A stretch of DNA of 64,000 nt. Origin: Torulaspora globosa (taxonomy: Eukaryota > Ascomycota > Saccharomycetes > Saccharomycetales > Saccharomycetaceae). Within the stretch, counting starts at the first letter, position 1. Each line of letters begins with the position of its first letter. Shown in pieces: positions 10,855 through 20,689 of the stretch. The translations under genes were made by a program, and so were the position numbers. Below the pieces are notes generated by a model, which was not told where the DNA came from, ran no database searches, and saw only the letters and a program-made list of their open reading frames with translations. The stretch lies in NCBI RefSeq assembly GCF_014133895.1, contig NC_050730.1, positions 620,001 through 684,000 on the forward strand, in the 5' to 3' direction.

Positions 10855-13800
10855 ATGTCAGAGTCGTTCCAGCAATTGGACCCAAACTACGTTATTGCGT
10901 TCCAATTCTCTGCGGACAACTTGACTCAATTATTGACTGAGCTCGGTGCAAAGGGTTTGCATGTTTTGCCCAGGCCGGGACATGATAAGGACACTGTTTA
11001 TGCGTTTACAAGAGTCGAGGATGGCAATGTTCAAGAGGACGTTAATGAGAACGGAAAGACGCACATTGAGACCAATGAAGAAACGGGAGAGGAAAAATTG
11101 TACAAGATTTGTCAGCCTTTGAATTTTGTCAAGTCCATCACAAGGATACACGATTTTGAGACTCGAAAAAAACTGGACAAGACATCAAGTTCTTTGATTG
11201 GCAAGCCATTTGGTTTGCCCTCGGATCAGGAATTGGTTCAGTTAGAACGCTTGACGAAAAATGCGAGACAGGCTTTGTATTTTGCGTTTGTGAAGAGCTA
11301 CATTATTTGGCTGATCCCGCTAAGCGTTGTAGGGGTAGTCAGCAAATTGCTGCGCACTTCCACGCCGTGGGAGTTTAACATACCTTATACCGCTTTTTTG
11401 GTAATTTGGTCTTTGTTATTCGCTAGTTCGTGGGTTTACAGGTCTGAGCCCTTTTACTCTTCAAAATTTGGTAAAGTGCGAAGTTTTAGCGAAGCCAGTG
11501 AACGTCATTTGAGTACGGCACCAGCTGTCCTGTGTAAGAAACTTTGCTTCTTGCCAGTTGCGGTTCTTTTCGTGTTGTCTTTGGTATCTTTCCAATTCTT
11601 CTGTTTTTTCGTCGAGATATTCGTCACCCAATTTTATGCTGGACCTTTAGGCTCAATCATGGCATTAATTCCAACGGTGATGATCTGCTCTTTTATTCCG
11701 ATACTCACCATCGTTTACAATAAAATTTTCGTTGATCGATTGGTTAAATGGGAAAATGGTCCGAATCCACTTAGGTCGAAGGTCGAAAAGAACTTCATTC
11801 TAACTTTCTTCACCAGTTACGTTCCACTTGTGATTACCCTTTTCATTTATCTGCCTCTAGGATACAAGATAACACCTGAAATAAGGGCAGTCATTGCGGA
11901 ATGGAGCTACAGGTTGCACATACCCATTACTGAAAATGATTTTGTCTTAGATGTCAAGCGCTACAGGAACCAATTTTTCTACTTTACTGTTACTAATCAG
12001 GTTATTGCATTTTCATTGGAGAATATATTACCGCTGTTTCAGAGGAAAGCAATTCAATTTGTGATGAGTAAGCTGAAGAAAGATGAAAAAGACCATGAAT
12101 CAATAATAGTTTCAACGGTTAAATCTTATTTTCCTGGCGAGCTACCCATATGGCAGAAAGTTAAGTCATATCATGTTAGCGACTTTGGAGAGTTTGACGT
12201 CGATGAAAATTTCAAGAAAATAATCATCCAGTTTGGATATATATCAATGTTCTCGACAATCTGGCCATTGGCTCCCTTAATAAGCCTGCTATTCAGTTAT
12301 GTCATGTTCAAGGCAGATTTGTGGAGAGCTTTGAAAAAGTGCAGACCCTCCACGAATCCTAACGACGTGGTGGTTAGTGAAAATAATTACAACGCTACTT
12401 TTGTATCTGCTAACCCTTGGGATTCCGTGCTATCTACTATCAGTTGGATTGGCGCTACTGCTGCCCCAACGCTGCTAATCATGTACCGATACTCCGGTTT
12501 GCCCGGCGTGGGTTTAGAAAATGCGTTAAACAAGCGCGATCTGTGGTATAGATGTTCACCTTTGCCCTATTCAACGACAACGATATTGATCATTGCTGTC
12601 ATTTCGGAGCATTTAGCTGTATTATCTTTTGCTTACTTCAGGAAACTTTTCATTGCTTCTGGCCAAAAGGTGGCCAGAGGATTCGTGCCTGCGACTGACT
12701 TGCAGGAGCCACCACCGATCGATCTAAGTTCGCTTGTCAGGCAAACAAATTCCTTCATGAATGCAATCTCAGATAAAATTGCGACTTCAAAACCCGAAGA
12801 GAATAAATCGCGGAATGGCTTAAAAACTTTCGATAATAGTGCAGAAACAAAATCTTCAATTGCTCGAAACACTGGCGAAAGTCAGTTCTTGGCCAGAAAG
12901 TTGTCTTCGAACCACCAAACTAGCTCTGCTCAAGAGAAATCTTCAAGCGGAGTCATCCCGGCCGCAGTTGTCACAAGAGCAGCTGGTTCGGAGCGGCAAG
13001 CTCACCCTGTTTCGCAACCGAAAAATCTCTTATCTGTTGCTCCAAAAACACCTTCAGCTAAAATTACTGCTGGAGTGAATGATCAAAAAGAAAGCAGAGA
13101 TCATAGCGCCATAGCGGCCAATGGCGTACCAGCACCATCTTCTGCAGAGGAAGTATGGGAAAAGACTATTTCGTCACAAAATAGAAGTAACCTCGAAAGC
13201 GGTTCCATTGCTGCTGGAGCAACTTTACCGGCAACTATTCCAACATCCAAGAATTACCATTTGAGATATAACAGCGACGGTAAGCCAGTGACGCCATCTG
13301 GTTCGCCTGGCACCAGTGAGTCTTCTCTACCGAGTACTCGCCCTGAAGGCCAGAGATCGGAGCAGGAGAAAATGGAGGCCGCTCCTGGTGTCACTAATAA
13401 TGTAACGAAGCCCAGAAAAGAAAGTCGACTAATCAACGACATTGAGACGCAAAAGACTTTAGCGACTGAGGCTCGCTCCCTTGATCCAGCAAAGGTCTTA
13501 AACACCATTCCTCATAATGTCCGCGATGACCACCTGGCACAAAAGGACGGGGATACATCTTTAGCCGCAAGCGCTGCTGCGGCAGCCCTCACAAGCCATT
13601 CTCGGACACCTTCTCAAATGAACGCCATGCAACAATTTGGTCGTGACGTGCCAACTTCGATAAAATCGACAAGAACGACAGGAACTTCAGTGATGGATAA
13701 CCAAAGAGCTTCTCTGAATCGTTCGAACAGTGTGAAATCGAAAGCGACACAGTCATCGCATACTCAACAAAGCGATGTCTCTGATGGACTCAAAGGAAGC

Positions 13801-13914
13801 AATCAACGAAAGAAATCAATGGAACGTAAGCCACAAGAGTCTGTCAAGACATTAAAGGATAATAAAGGCAAGCACAAAAAAGGTCTGCTTCATAAGTTAA
13901 AGAAAAAACTATGA
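10855..13914 (+). CDS. IST2: Ist2-like anoctamin (TMEM16) ER-plasma membrane tether
   Basis: 1019 residues from the ATG at 10855; an upstream in-frame TTG extends the frame but matches nothing. Ortholog of S. cerevisiae Ist2 (YBR086C, 946 aa). Residues about 145-620 form the multi-spanning TMEM16 core in the cortical ER. A long polar, Ser/Thr-rich linker of nearly 390 residues follows, ending in a lysine-rich tail (KHKKGLLHKLKKKL) equivalent to the cortical sorting signal that binds phosphoinositides at the plasma membrane. Linker and basic tail together tether ER to the plasma membrane. The linker sequence is poorly constrained but its length and basic end are kept, as expected for a spacer. 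It converges on POL12. Confidence 0.95.
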   Translation: MSESFQQLDPNYVIAFQFSADNLTQLLTELGAKGLHVLPRPGHDKDTVYAFTRVEDGNVQEDVNENGKTHIETNEETGEEKLYKICQPLNFVKSITRIHDFETRKKLDKTSSSLIGKPFGLPSDQELVQLERLTKNARQALYFAFVKSYIIWLIPLSVVGVVSKLLRTSTPWEFNIPYTAFLVIWSLLFASSWVYRSEPFYSSKFGKVRSFSEASERHLSTAPAVLCKKLCFLPVAVLFVLSLVSFQFFCFFVEIFVTQFYAGPLGSIMALIPTVMICSFIPILTIVYNKIFVDRLVKWENGPNPLRSKVEKNFILTFFTSYVPLVITLFIYLPLGYKITPEIRAVIAEWSYRLHIPITENDFVLDVKRYRNQFFYFTVTNQVIAFSLENILPLFQRKAIQFVMSKLKKDEKDHESIIVSTVKSYFPGELPIWQKVKSYHVSDFGEFDVDENFKKIIIQFGYISMFSTIWPLAPLISLLFSYVMFKADLWRALKKCRPSTNPNDVVVSENNYNATFVSANPWDSVLSTISWIGATAAPTLLIMYRYSGLPGVGLENALNKRDLWYRCSPLPYSTTTILIIAVISEHLAVLSFAYFRKLFIASGQKVARGFVPATDLQEPPPIDLSSLVRQTNSFMNAISDKIATSKPEENKSRNGLKTFDNSAETKSSIARNTGESQFLARKLSSNHQTSSAQEKSSSGVIPAAVVTRAAGSERQAHPVSQPKNLLSVAPKTPSAKITAGVNDQKESRDHSAIAANGVPAPSSAEEVWEKTISSQNRSNLESGSIAAGATLPATIPTSKNYHLRYNSDGKPVTPSGSPGTSESSLPSTRPEGQRSEQEKMEAAPGVTNNVTKPRKESRLINDIETQKTLATEARSLDPAKVLNTIPHNVRDDHLAQKDGDTSLAASAAAAALTSHSRTPSQMNAMQQFGRDVPTSIKSTRTTGTSVMDNQRASLNRSNSVKSKATQSSHTQQSDVSDGLKGSNQRKKSMERKPQESVKTLKDNKGKHKKGLLHKLKKKL

Positions 13915-14048
13915 ACACAGCAGATCCAGTATAGGAGCAACATTAGTCATTCTCTGAATTAAAAGTTGTATACGAAAGATATGTACGTATGATTTACAAC
14001 AGCGAGTTCTGCTGTTTTTCAAGATTTATCGACTGCTCCTGATTGTGC

Positions 14049-16043
14049 TCAGATGGTAACGATGTCAACTCTAGCACGTTTCCAAACGTTATGCAGAAAA
14101 GTGGGTTCAGGTCCATCCACTTTCGTTAGATTTCCCTTTTCTAGGTCGGGGCTGGTGATGCTAATTTCGGCGCAGGTACCTGGTTTGCCATTATGCCCAA
14201 TGAACCTTCCAGGGTTTATCATGATTACGTTTTGTCCAACTCGAGCAAAATGGTGCATCTCACTGGGAATGATGATAATATCGGGTGTGAAGTTGCCAAC
14301 GAACTCTGTCAGGCCAAGATACGGTACCTCGAGATCCGCTCCTGAAATATGTTCATATACTTTCTTTCCGTCATTTTTAGTGGACAAGAGTTTCTTCTTG
14401 ATGCCACCGGGAAAGACAGGATAGAATCGACGCTGCTGTAATATATGCTCTGAAACCCTATCGAATCTGTTTCTCATCGATGTATTTCCGCCTTTTGTCA
14501 TTTCCTTCATATCCTTATAAGTATCCACATTGGAACAGCCAAAGAATACCTCGTTCAGCTGGAAAGTGGCAGGATTAACAAAACATTTGAAATTTTTTGG
14601 CAATTGTAAGTATTTGCGATTGTAAGAATCCTGAGGGTAAGATGCATGCTTTGAAAGTGCATCTCTTGTTGACGGTATCAAAATAACCTGAATATCCTGT
14701 CTAATCCTTTTTAAAACAGGTACCATAACTTTAGTGAAAACTTCATCCAAGGTATTGGGCTGATTCTTGAGTTGCGGAAAATGGGGTATTGCACCTTTTG
14801 CTATCATGGGATTCGTTACGTCAATGAATGGCCCGAACATTATCAGTACATGAGGTTTAATTTCAGTATTCACTCTTTCTGCAAACTGCTCCAAGAAATG
14901 TAGATCAAACGAATCGCAGGAAAAATATGGGCCGCTTGTAACCAAGGTTTTGAGAGGCTTCCCTTCCAGAGCCTCACAACATTTTTGAAGCTCATCCTGA
15001 GTAGATACCGGGGAGTTTGGGTAGGGAAGCGCAAGAACTTCATTTACCTTGAACGAGTCACCGTCCGCATTCTTGCCCCTAACTGCCACTATCTGTCCGC
15101 AGAATAATGACACTTCATCAATATCAGTCAAGTCTAGGCGTATCCGCCTGCCGACGCCTGCCATCCTGGATGTTTCTAATGCGAGGGAATCCATATTAAG
15201 GAATTCTTCCGTAGTAGTGGAGTCAGGTACTATTCTACCAACGGCATGGATTTGACTTTGAGCTTGAATAGAGGGATCACCGAAATCTGAAGGACTTAGT
15301 TCATAGTGGTTTTGAATAATCTTTGCGATAGTCTCTATCTGTAAATCAAGAACATCAGCTGCATCTGAGAGACTCTGTCTCATCGTTCTAAACTTGTATC
15401 TCTCCGGATCGTAAAAAGGTGTGATTCGAACTTTCTCTCGGGAATTTTCATCTAGGCCTACCGCTGTCTCGATATTCTCCGGATTTAGGCACGTCAAGAT
15501 CTTACCTGGTTCATGATCGCGTGTAGCAGTTGCTTGTGATGTACCGCTCGATTTAGGAGGTGTGTTTGTCATGGCATTGTGACCTGCTTCCCCTTGCCCA
15601 TCATTCACATTCGTGTGATGCTCCGATAAACCATCTGAGAACTCAAGTTTATGACCTTTTTCCTGCACCAGGGCTTCAGTGTTAAGCTTCCGCTTCTTCA
15701 ACGCTGAGCCCTTCGGGATATTGTACCCGAAAAGCGAAGGGCTAGAATGGAGAGGCTTCATGGGCTTTACTATTTTGGCGCTCAATGTGGGATTTGAAAT
15801 AGCAGGCGAGGCCTGCGCTGCCTTCTTCTCCACTTGCAATTGAAGGAATTTTTTGAAACTGTCGAGATTTCTTGAATTGAGCTCAGTGCGATTCTCATGC
15901 TTTTGATATGAGAATTGTTCCCATTTGATGTATAGATCCTCAATTGTGAGAGCGTAGATTTTTGATAGATCCTGAAGCGAGGAAATAATCTCGGAAGCTT
16001 CTGCTTCGGGCCCAAACTGAGCGACAATCTCAGATTTGCTCAT
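14049..16043 (-). CDS. POL12: DNA polymerase alpha-primase B subunit
   Basis: 664 residues from the ATG at 16041-16043, ortholog of S. cerevisiae Pol12 (YBL035C, 705 aa), the non-catalytic B subunit that links polymerase alpha-primase to initiation and telomere capping. The N-terminal domain (about 1-80, with EDLYIKWEQF) precedes a low-complexity linker, then the OB fold and the calcineurin-like inactive phosphoesterase fold; HVLIMFGPFIDVTNP and VKEMTKGG-type segments and the C-terminal LHNVWKRARVDIV are family hallmarks. A 30-residue upstream extension in the same frame begins at an ATG at 16131-16133 but is hydrophobic and unlike the family. A perfect MluI cell-cycle box lies 138 bp upstream. 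Confidence 0.95.
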   Translation of the reverse strand: MSKSEIVAQFGPEAEASEIISSLQDLSKIYALTIEDLYIKWEQFSYQKHENRTELNSRNLDSFKKFLQLQVEKKAAQASPAISNPTLSAKIVKPMKPLHSSPSLFGYNIPKGSALKKRKLNTEALVQEKGHKLEFSDGLSEHHTNVNDGQGEAGHNAMTNTPPKSSGTSQATATRDHEPGKILTCLNPENIETAVGLDENSREKVRITPFYDPERYKFRTMRQSLSDAADVLDLQIETIAKIIQNHYELSPSDFGDPSIQAQSQIHAVGRIVPDSTTTEEFLNMDSLALETSRMAGVGRRIRLDLTDIDEVSLFCGQIVAVRGKNADGDSFKVNEVLALPYPNSPVSTQDELQKCCEALEGKPLKTLVTSGPYFSCDSFDLHFLEQFAERVNTEIKPHVLIMFGPFIDVTNPMIAKGAIPHFPQLKNQPNTLDEVFTKVMVPVLKRIRQDIQVILIPSTRDALSKHASYPQDSYNRKYLQLPKNFKCFVNPATFQLNEVFFGCSNVDTYKDMKEMTKGGNTSMRNRFDRVSEHILQQRRFYPVFPGGIKKKLLSTKNDGKKVYEHISGADLEVPYLGLTEFVGNFTPDIIIIPSEMHHFARVGQNVIMINPGRFIGHNGKPGTCAEISITSPDLEKGNLTKVDGPEPTFLHNVWKRARVDIVTI

Positions 16044-16180
16044 GAACGTCAGGATTAATATCAGCGGTATCCAGAGATCTTGCTTCTCTAAACTCACAAC
16101 GATACCGTCAAATCTTGCAAAAAGAAGTCTCACTAACTATGATCATGAAAGTCTTAACGCGACCGTTTATACCACAACTC

Positions 16181-16186
16181 ACGCGT
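16181..16186. promoter_or_regulatory. MluI cell-cycle box upstream of POL12
   Basis: ACGCGT, the MBF (Mbp1-Swi6) site, 138 bp upstream of the POL12 ATG. A variant ACGCGA is at 16157-16162. MBF sites drive late-G1 transcription of DNA replication genes, so position and gene function agree. Confidence 0.65.
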
Positions 16187-16199
16187 CACAGGAGATTGG

Positions 16200-16221
16200 A
16201 AAAAAAAAAAAAAAAAAAAAA
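16200..16221 (+). repeat. Uninterrupted A22 homopolymer between STU1 and POL12
   Basis: Twenty-two consecutive A, eight bases beyond the STU1 stop and just upstream of the POL12 promoter elements. Poly(dA:dT) tracts disfavour nucleosomes. On the transcribed strand of STU1 it reads as a T-tract. Confidence 0.8.
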
Positions 16222-16229
16222 CTGAATGC

Positions 16230-19200
16230 TTACCGAAATGCCAGAAGTTTTATCAGACGAAATTGTTGTTCAGATAGTGAGCTGAACACAGCCTCCAGGT
16301 CCTTTTCCGATGCTTGAGTTAGCGCTAAGTGTTTCAGAACTTCAGCTAAAACAGATGCGCTTGCGCAGCGCCACTCGGTGAATTCACTGTTGAGAAAATA
16401 CTGCATCATTTGGATGATTTCTGGGAATTGATTTTTTTTGATTACTGAACCGTTCTTTGCAATTATTATGGAAAGTGTCTCTATGAGGAATGTTTCCTTT
16501 ATCCTAGGTCCAGATTCTTCTGCCTGTGTCGCCAAAAAGGTTATGATTGTAGTGATATCAGTTGCGGAAAAGAACTCTGCATCATTGAGCAAATCTCTCA
16601 AATCATTAAGCAAAACATAAATCTCATTCGAGTAATCGGTAAGCTTACCGACAAGCTCAACAAGACGGTTCCAAATGTCCCGAAATGCGAAAGAGGTTAT
16701 CGGTGCCACGTTATCCAAATGACCATTTAGCAAGACTAGGCACTCTATCAACAATATGCATTTGCATGCCATGTTCATTGGTATGGACAACATTTCGACC
16801 TCCGAACTTAACAAAAAGATTGCGAGCTGGAGCAACTCCTCATATCCGTTGTCGGTTTCCAGCCATGTTTTTAAATCTTCACTGACAGAAAAGTTCACCA
16901 AGGGCATTGCTAGATTGGTTAAGTGTCTTATAGTGAACGAGCCTCTCTTGATTCTTGCAATCGCTTGCATCATTTGTTTAAAACGATCATTGCCATGTAC
17001 AGCGTCATCTGTAAACGCGCTAAGCTGACAAATCTCGTAGTATGTCAGAGTATCTGATGAGATATGGTTGAGTAGTACTTTCTCTTCTAAAGATACACTG
17101 CGATCCTTGATAGCCTTACGGAGAATTTTCGATGATTCTTCATGGGATGAAACATTGTTTTTGGCATCGTCAAGTTTGGGCGTGATATCGATCCCATTGA
17201 TTCCTTGACTCAAAATCTTCGCTTCATGATCGGGCAATGGAGTAACAGGAGATTTATCCCTTTCGTTAGAAATATCTCCACCAAAACTGTGTCTCTCTGT
17301 GGTTGTGTCTTTGAAAAGTCCTGACGACGTATCCGCTGTGGAAGAACTAGTGCTAGGATTTATGATTTTGGGAGGCTCCCTAGAAAATTTCACACCAAAA
17401 TGATCATCGTCAGCCGAATGTGTGAAAATGTCACTAAGATTAAGATCTTCTTGCTCCGACATTTTTAGGTCACCGTCTTCGTCGATGTTGGTCTCCTTCT
17501 CTCGTGTAGATGGTATTTCATATACACTGACAACTTTGGTCATCTCTGAGATTTTTGCCTCTTTTGCCTCCTGATCTTCGACTCCTAGAACCTCAGCTCT
17601 GTGGTGCACGACACTACCAGCACTCGTACTTCGGTTTGGTCGAAATGGGTTAACCATGGTCATTTCCATGTATCTTCGGTCTTCAACCACCTCTTCACTG
17701 GCGCCGGTAACTCGACTGCTAGCGACCCTCTCTCCAATGATTGTCTCGTAATCAAAGTCATCTTCCCCGTCTCTTGCGGCGAGCTTGTCACATATCTGAA
17801 CAACTTTCGAGACTGAATCGATTCGATTCATAGCTTGCTTAAAAAGTTCTCTATCATGAGAGTAAAACAGATAGATCGTGTCGAAGTAAAGTCTCTCATC
17901 AAACTCTTGACCCCATATAGCAGATAAGGCCAGCATACTATTAGAATATTCTTCCTTCTCTTGGGCATTAGGTTCTCGATGAGCATTCATCTGCAGAAAA
18001 GAACGCAAAATTCGGAAACAAACGTTGTAGATGAATTGTTTATACTTCATATAATGCAACGATATTTCAGCACTGTTTTCGAATTTCTCTTTTTCATAGG
18101 CATTTGAATGAAGCCACATAATCAAGCTAGAAGTTGTTCGAAGAATATTATCCTGTAAATGCTCGTTTAATAGCTGCTCATTGAAGTCCATGAAATTAAT
18201 GGCATGAATTTCAATAACGTAATTAAGAGGTATTGATCGGCAAAAGCTGGAAATTGTCAAGAAAGGCTTCAGTTCCGCAGGAGCTCTTATGATCAGCATT
18301 CTCAACGTAGGAATAATCCTGGTAAAATCAACTGACTGCTTTCCTTCTGGATTGTCGGTCAATAACTTCTTTTGCAGCATCTGTAGAGCTTCCTTCACTG
18401 CGGCTTGATTTGATGATGCCAAACTTTGATACATCCACTCCAAATCTTCTGAGTTCGGCTCCTTAACTAAATACTTGGTTATCAAGCTGTTAGAATTCCC
18501 GTTGGAAATGTCTTCCGTAAGATCTATCTGAATTGAGCTTTCAACTTCGCTGTTGAAATTACTGGTTTTCCTTTCAGTCATTGTATTAATCGGTCGTTTC
18601 AGAGATGTTGAAGATGGAGGAGCGCTGATCTTTCTTTTCAGTTGCGCATTTTGGTCTACCTCACTTGCTAAAAATTCACTTGTTGATCTGTGGTTTGAGA
18701 CTCGCAGTAATGATGCATTGGAGGACTGGGTAGGTTTAGCATAACTTGGATATCTTCTAGGATGGCGATTAGACTTATTGATAGAGTCTGACAAGGACGA
18801 AGAGGTTGTTGAATGAGTTATGCTATAGCGGATACCTAAGTGGCTCGGCACTGACAGTTCAATAGCCTTCTTCAACTGTGACGAAAACTGAGTATTAAGG
18901 AAACTGCGGGCGTTGGAGGGGAAACCTTTATAGTAATACCAAAAAGTCACTCTCATAGGTTCTCTGACGCTAGTTTGTGCGTCTGTTATGCCTTTCTTCA
19001 GCCATTCCTCAATGTAGACCAGAGAGCTGTCCAGTTTTTTGTGTTCTGTATATTTGATAAGAATGATCCTCAGTAAAATAGCCGAACAACTTCTTGCCGA
19101 AACTGATTTTTCATTTATCAACATCAGACAGTTCTGGAAGAGCTTACTATGGAACCCGGTATGAATGAACAGCACGATGAGACAGTTGAATGCAGCGTTA

Positions 19201-20378
19201 GAGGATATTTTCTTTGCAGTTAACAGCAACCCTTTTAGTACCATGAATATTTGATCAAGAACGGCCAGATCTATGTTCTGGTTGAAAGTTTGCAGAAAAG
19301 TTCTCATTAATTGACAAGCGGTCATCGACAACGTTGTTCTTAGCGATACGACTGCTTTGCCTATGCATTCGATTACCTGCAATTCCTTACACGCCGAAAG
19401 AAACGACAGCGGGTTCTCTTTGACATAATCGTTTTCATTTATTAAATCTCGAAGTTGAGTCAAATTGGATTGTCTAGCCTTCCAGTTTTGCTCCGTCTCC
19501 TTCAAACTTTGGAATGGCACCATTAACGTGCTCAAAAATTCTGAGACATCATCTGCCGATGTGAAATCGCGGTCTCTAAATTCTTCGGACCTTCCTGGAC
19601 TATTCTCAGAAGGTTCAAAATCTTTGTAAATATTTCGCAGTTCCTGTTCAACGTCAAAGATCGGTACTTTGAAAGAGCTTTTCTCTTCGCTGATGAGTTG
19701 GGAGAAATTCTTCAGTTCATCGTCATTTTGAAAGTTTTTTCGTAAAATCTCCAAGATCAGCTTGCTGTTTGCACCACTCGCGTCACTCCTAGCCAGCTTT
19801 CGTAGACATTCAGGACTGAAAATATCCATCAACAGGATATCATCGTTCATGCTTGAACTATTTCTCTTGGTCATCTGCAAAAACTCATCAATGACTAAAA
19901 GAATCTTTCTCTTGTGCTTTAATTCGCTAAGCAACTCCTTAAGACATCTTTGCAATAGCAATGGTTGAACCAAATAAACGGCCTCCAGGGCTCTACTTGA
20001 ACTGGTCCAGACGTTCTTTCTCTGCAGCAAATCATTGTTCACTTCTTCAAGGAGGAAAAGATGATTTAATAGCTCTTTAATAAAGTCTGCATTTTCGAAA
20101 TGGCTCGGCATTTGCATCGCTACCCGCTTAACCAAATAGCACAAAGAGGAGTGTGCCAACACTAACAGCTTGTCTGTTTCTGACAAAGACCCCAGCACAA
20201 AGAACAGGCTGCTAAAATAGCTCCGAATGGCAGGCATATAAAGCAACTCTTTCTTGACGTGGCCTTTAAACTTCGTCAAAAGGGTCATTTTGGTATCGAA
20301 ATCATATTGATGCGCGTTCGGATCATCACCCACAAGTATCTCGTAAAGCGGGAACCCAGAACTATTTGGATCCGTCAT
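16230..20378 (-). CDS. STU1: CLASP-family microtubule-binding protein Stu1
   Basis: 1382 residues, ortholog of S. cerevisiae Stu1 (YBL034C, 1513 aa), which binds and stabilises spindle and kinetochore microtubules. Two TOG-like HEAT-repeat arrays are visible as helical regions, N-terminal (about 1-250) and about 280-520. A basic, serine-rich microtubule-binding segment follows (about 520-620, with several SNRHPRRYPSY-like patches), then helical and acidic regions and a C-terminal helical domain (about 1150-1382) corresponding to the dimerisation and kinetochore-binding part. Tandem with POL12 (186 nt apart) and divergent from DPS1. Domain borders are estimated from composition and family knowledge. 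Confidence 0.92.
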   Translation of the reverse strand: MTDPNSSGFPLYEILVGDDPNAHQYDFDTKMTLLTKFKGHVKKELLYMPAIRSYFSSLFFVLGSLSETDKLLVLAHSSLCYLVKRVAMQMPSHFENADFIKELLNHLFLLEEVNNDLLQRKNVWTSSSRALEAVYLVQPLLLQRCLKELLSELKHKRKILLVIDEFLQMTKRNSSSMNDDILLMDIFSPECLRKLARSDASGANSKLILEILRKNFQNDDELKNFSQLISEEKSSFKVPIFDVEQELRNIYKDFEPSENSPGRSEEFRDRDFTSADDVSEFLSTLMVPFQSLKETEQNWKARQSNLTQLRDLINENDYVKENPLSFLSACKELQVIECIGKAVVSLRTTLSMTACQLMRTFLQTFNQNIDLAVLDQIFMVLKGLLLTAKKISSNAAFNCLIVLFIHTGFHSKLFQNCLMLINEKSVSARSCSAILLRIILIKYTEHKKLDSSLVYIEEWLKKGITDAQTSVREPMRVTFWYYYKGFPSNARSFLNTQFSSQLKKAIELSVPSHLGIRYSITHSTTSSSLSDSINKSNRHPRRYPSYAKPTQSSNASLLRVSNHRSTSEFLASEVDQNAQLKRKISAPPSSTSLKRPINTMTERKTSNFNSEVESSIQIDLTEDISNGNSNSLITKYLVKEPNSEDLEWMYQSLASSNQAAVKEALQMLQKKLLTDNPEGKQSVDFTRIIPTLRMLIIRAPAELKPFLTISSFCRSIPLNYVIEIHAINFMDFNEQLLNEHLQDNILRTTSSLIMWLHSNAYEKEKFENSAEISLHYMKYKQFIYNVCFRILRSFLQMNAHREPNAQEKEEYSNSMLALSAIWGQEFDERLYFDTIYLFYSHDRELFKQAMNRIDSVSKVVQICDKLAARDGEDDFDYETIIGERVASSRVTGASEEVVEDRRYMEMTMVNPFRPNRSTSAGSVVHHRAEVLGVEDQEAKEAKISEMTKVVSVYEIPSTREKETNIDEDGDLKMSEQEDLNLSDIFTHSADDDHFGVKFSREPPKIINPSTSSSTADTSSGLFKDTTTERHSFGGDISNERDKSPVTPLPDHEAKILSQGINGIDITPKLDDAKNNVSSHEESSKILRKAIKDRSVSLEEKVLLNHISSDTLTYYEICQLSAFTDDAVHGNDRFKQMMQAIARIKRGSFTIRHLTNLAMPLVNFSVSEDLKTWLETDNGYEELLQLAIFLLSSEVEMLSIPMNMACKCILLIECLVLLNGHLDNVAPITSFAFRDIWNRLVELVGKLTDYSNEIYVLLNDLRDLLNDAEFFSATDITTIITFLATQAEESGPRIKETFLIETLSIIIAKNGSVIKKNQFPEIIQMMQYFLNSEFTEWRCASASVLAEVLKHLALTQASEKDLEAVFSSLSEQQFRLIKLLAFR

Positions 20379-20689
20379 AAGGGTTAATTTGATCAGAGCA
20401 AGATTAGTATGCCAATTCCATCGTCATCAAGCGAAAATAAGCGCCGATGACCTCCGTTTATTCGCCACCAACAATCTTCAACATGTAAACAAAAGTTAGA
20501 CACAAAGACAGACCTAGGCAAACTCACCATAAACAAAAGAAGCTCGAGTCATTTGGCCGGGTAAGCTTCTCAAATTTTTCACTTTTCGAGCTAAATAAGT
20601 CACTGAATGAGTTGATTATCTGCAATTGAGGAGAGATCAGCGCTGCTTCTCAAGCATTGGAAATAATCCAGAAGCTCTCAGAGTCAAAA
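20379..20689. other. Divergent promoter STU1 / DPS1
   Basis: 311 bp. It contains a Reb1 core on the minus strand (CGGGTAA at 20558-20564) about 130 bp upstream of DPS1. An in-frame TTG at 20657 upstream of the DPS1 ATG is not taken as a start. Confidence 0.5.
20558..20564 (-). promoter_or_regulatory. Reb1 site in STU1/DPS1 promoter
   Basis: CGGGTAA, the reverse complement of the Reb1 core TTACCCG, in a divergent promoter. Confidence 0.5.

Noticed and set aside
16044..16133. N-terminal extension of POL12 by 30 residues
   Set aside because: It starts at an ATG but is hydrophobic, unlike the family, and the downstream Met begins the conserved B-subunit N-terminus; the extension would also lie within 50 bp of the MCB promoter element.
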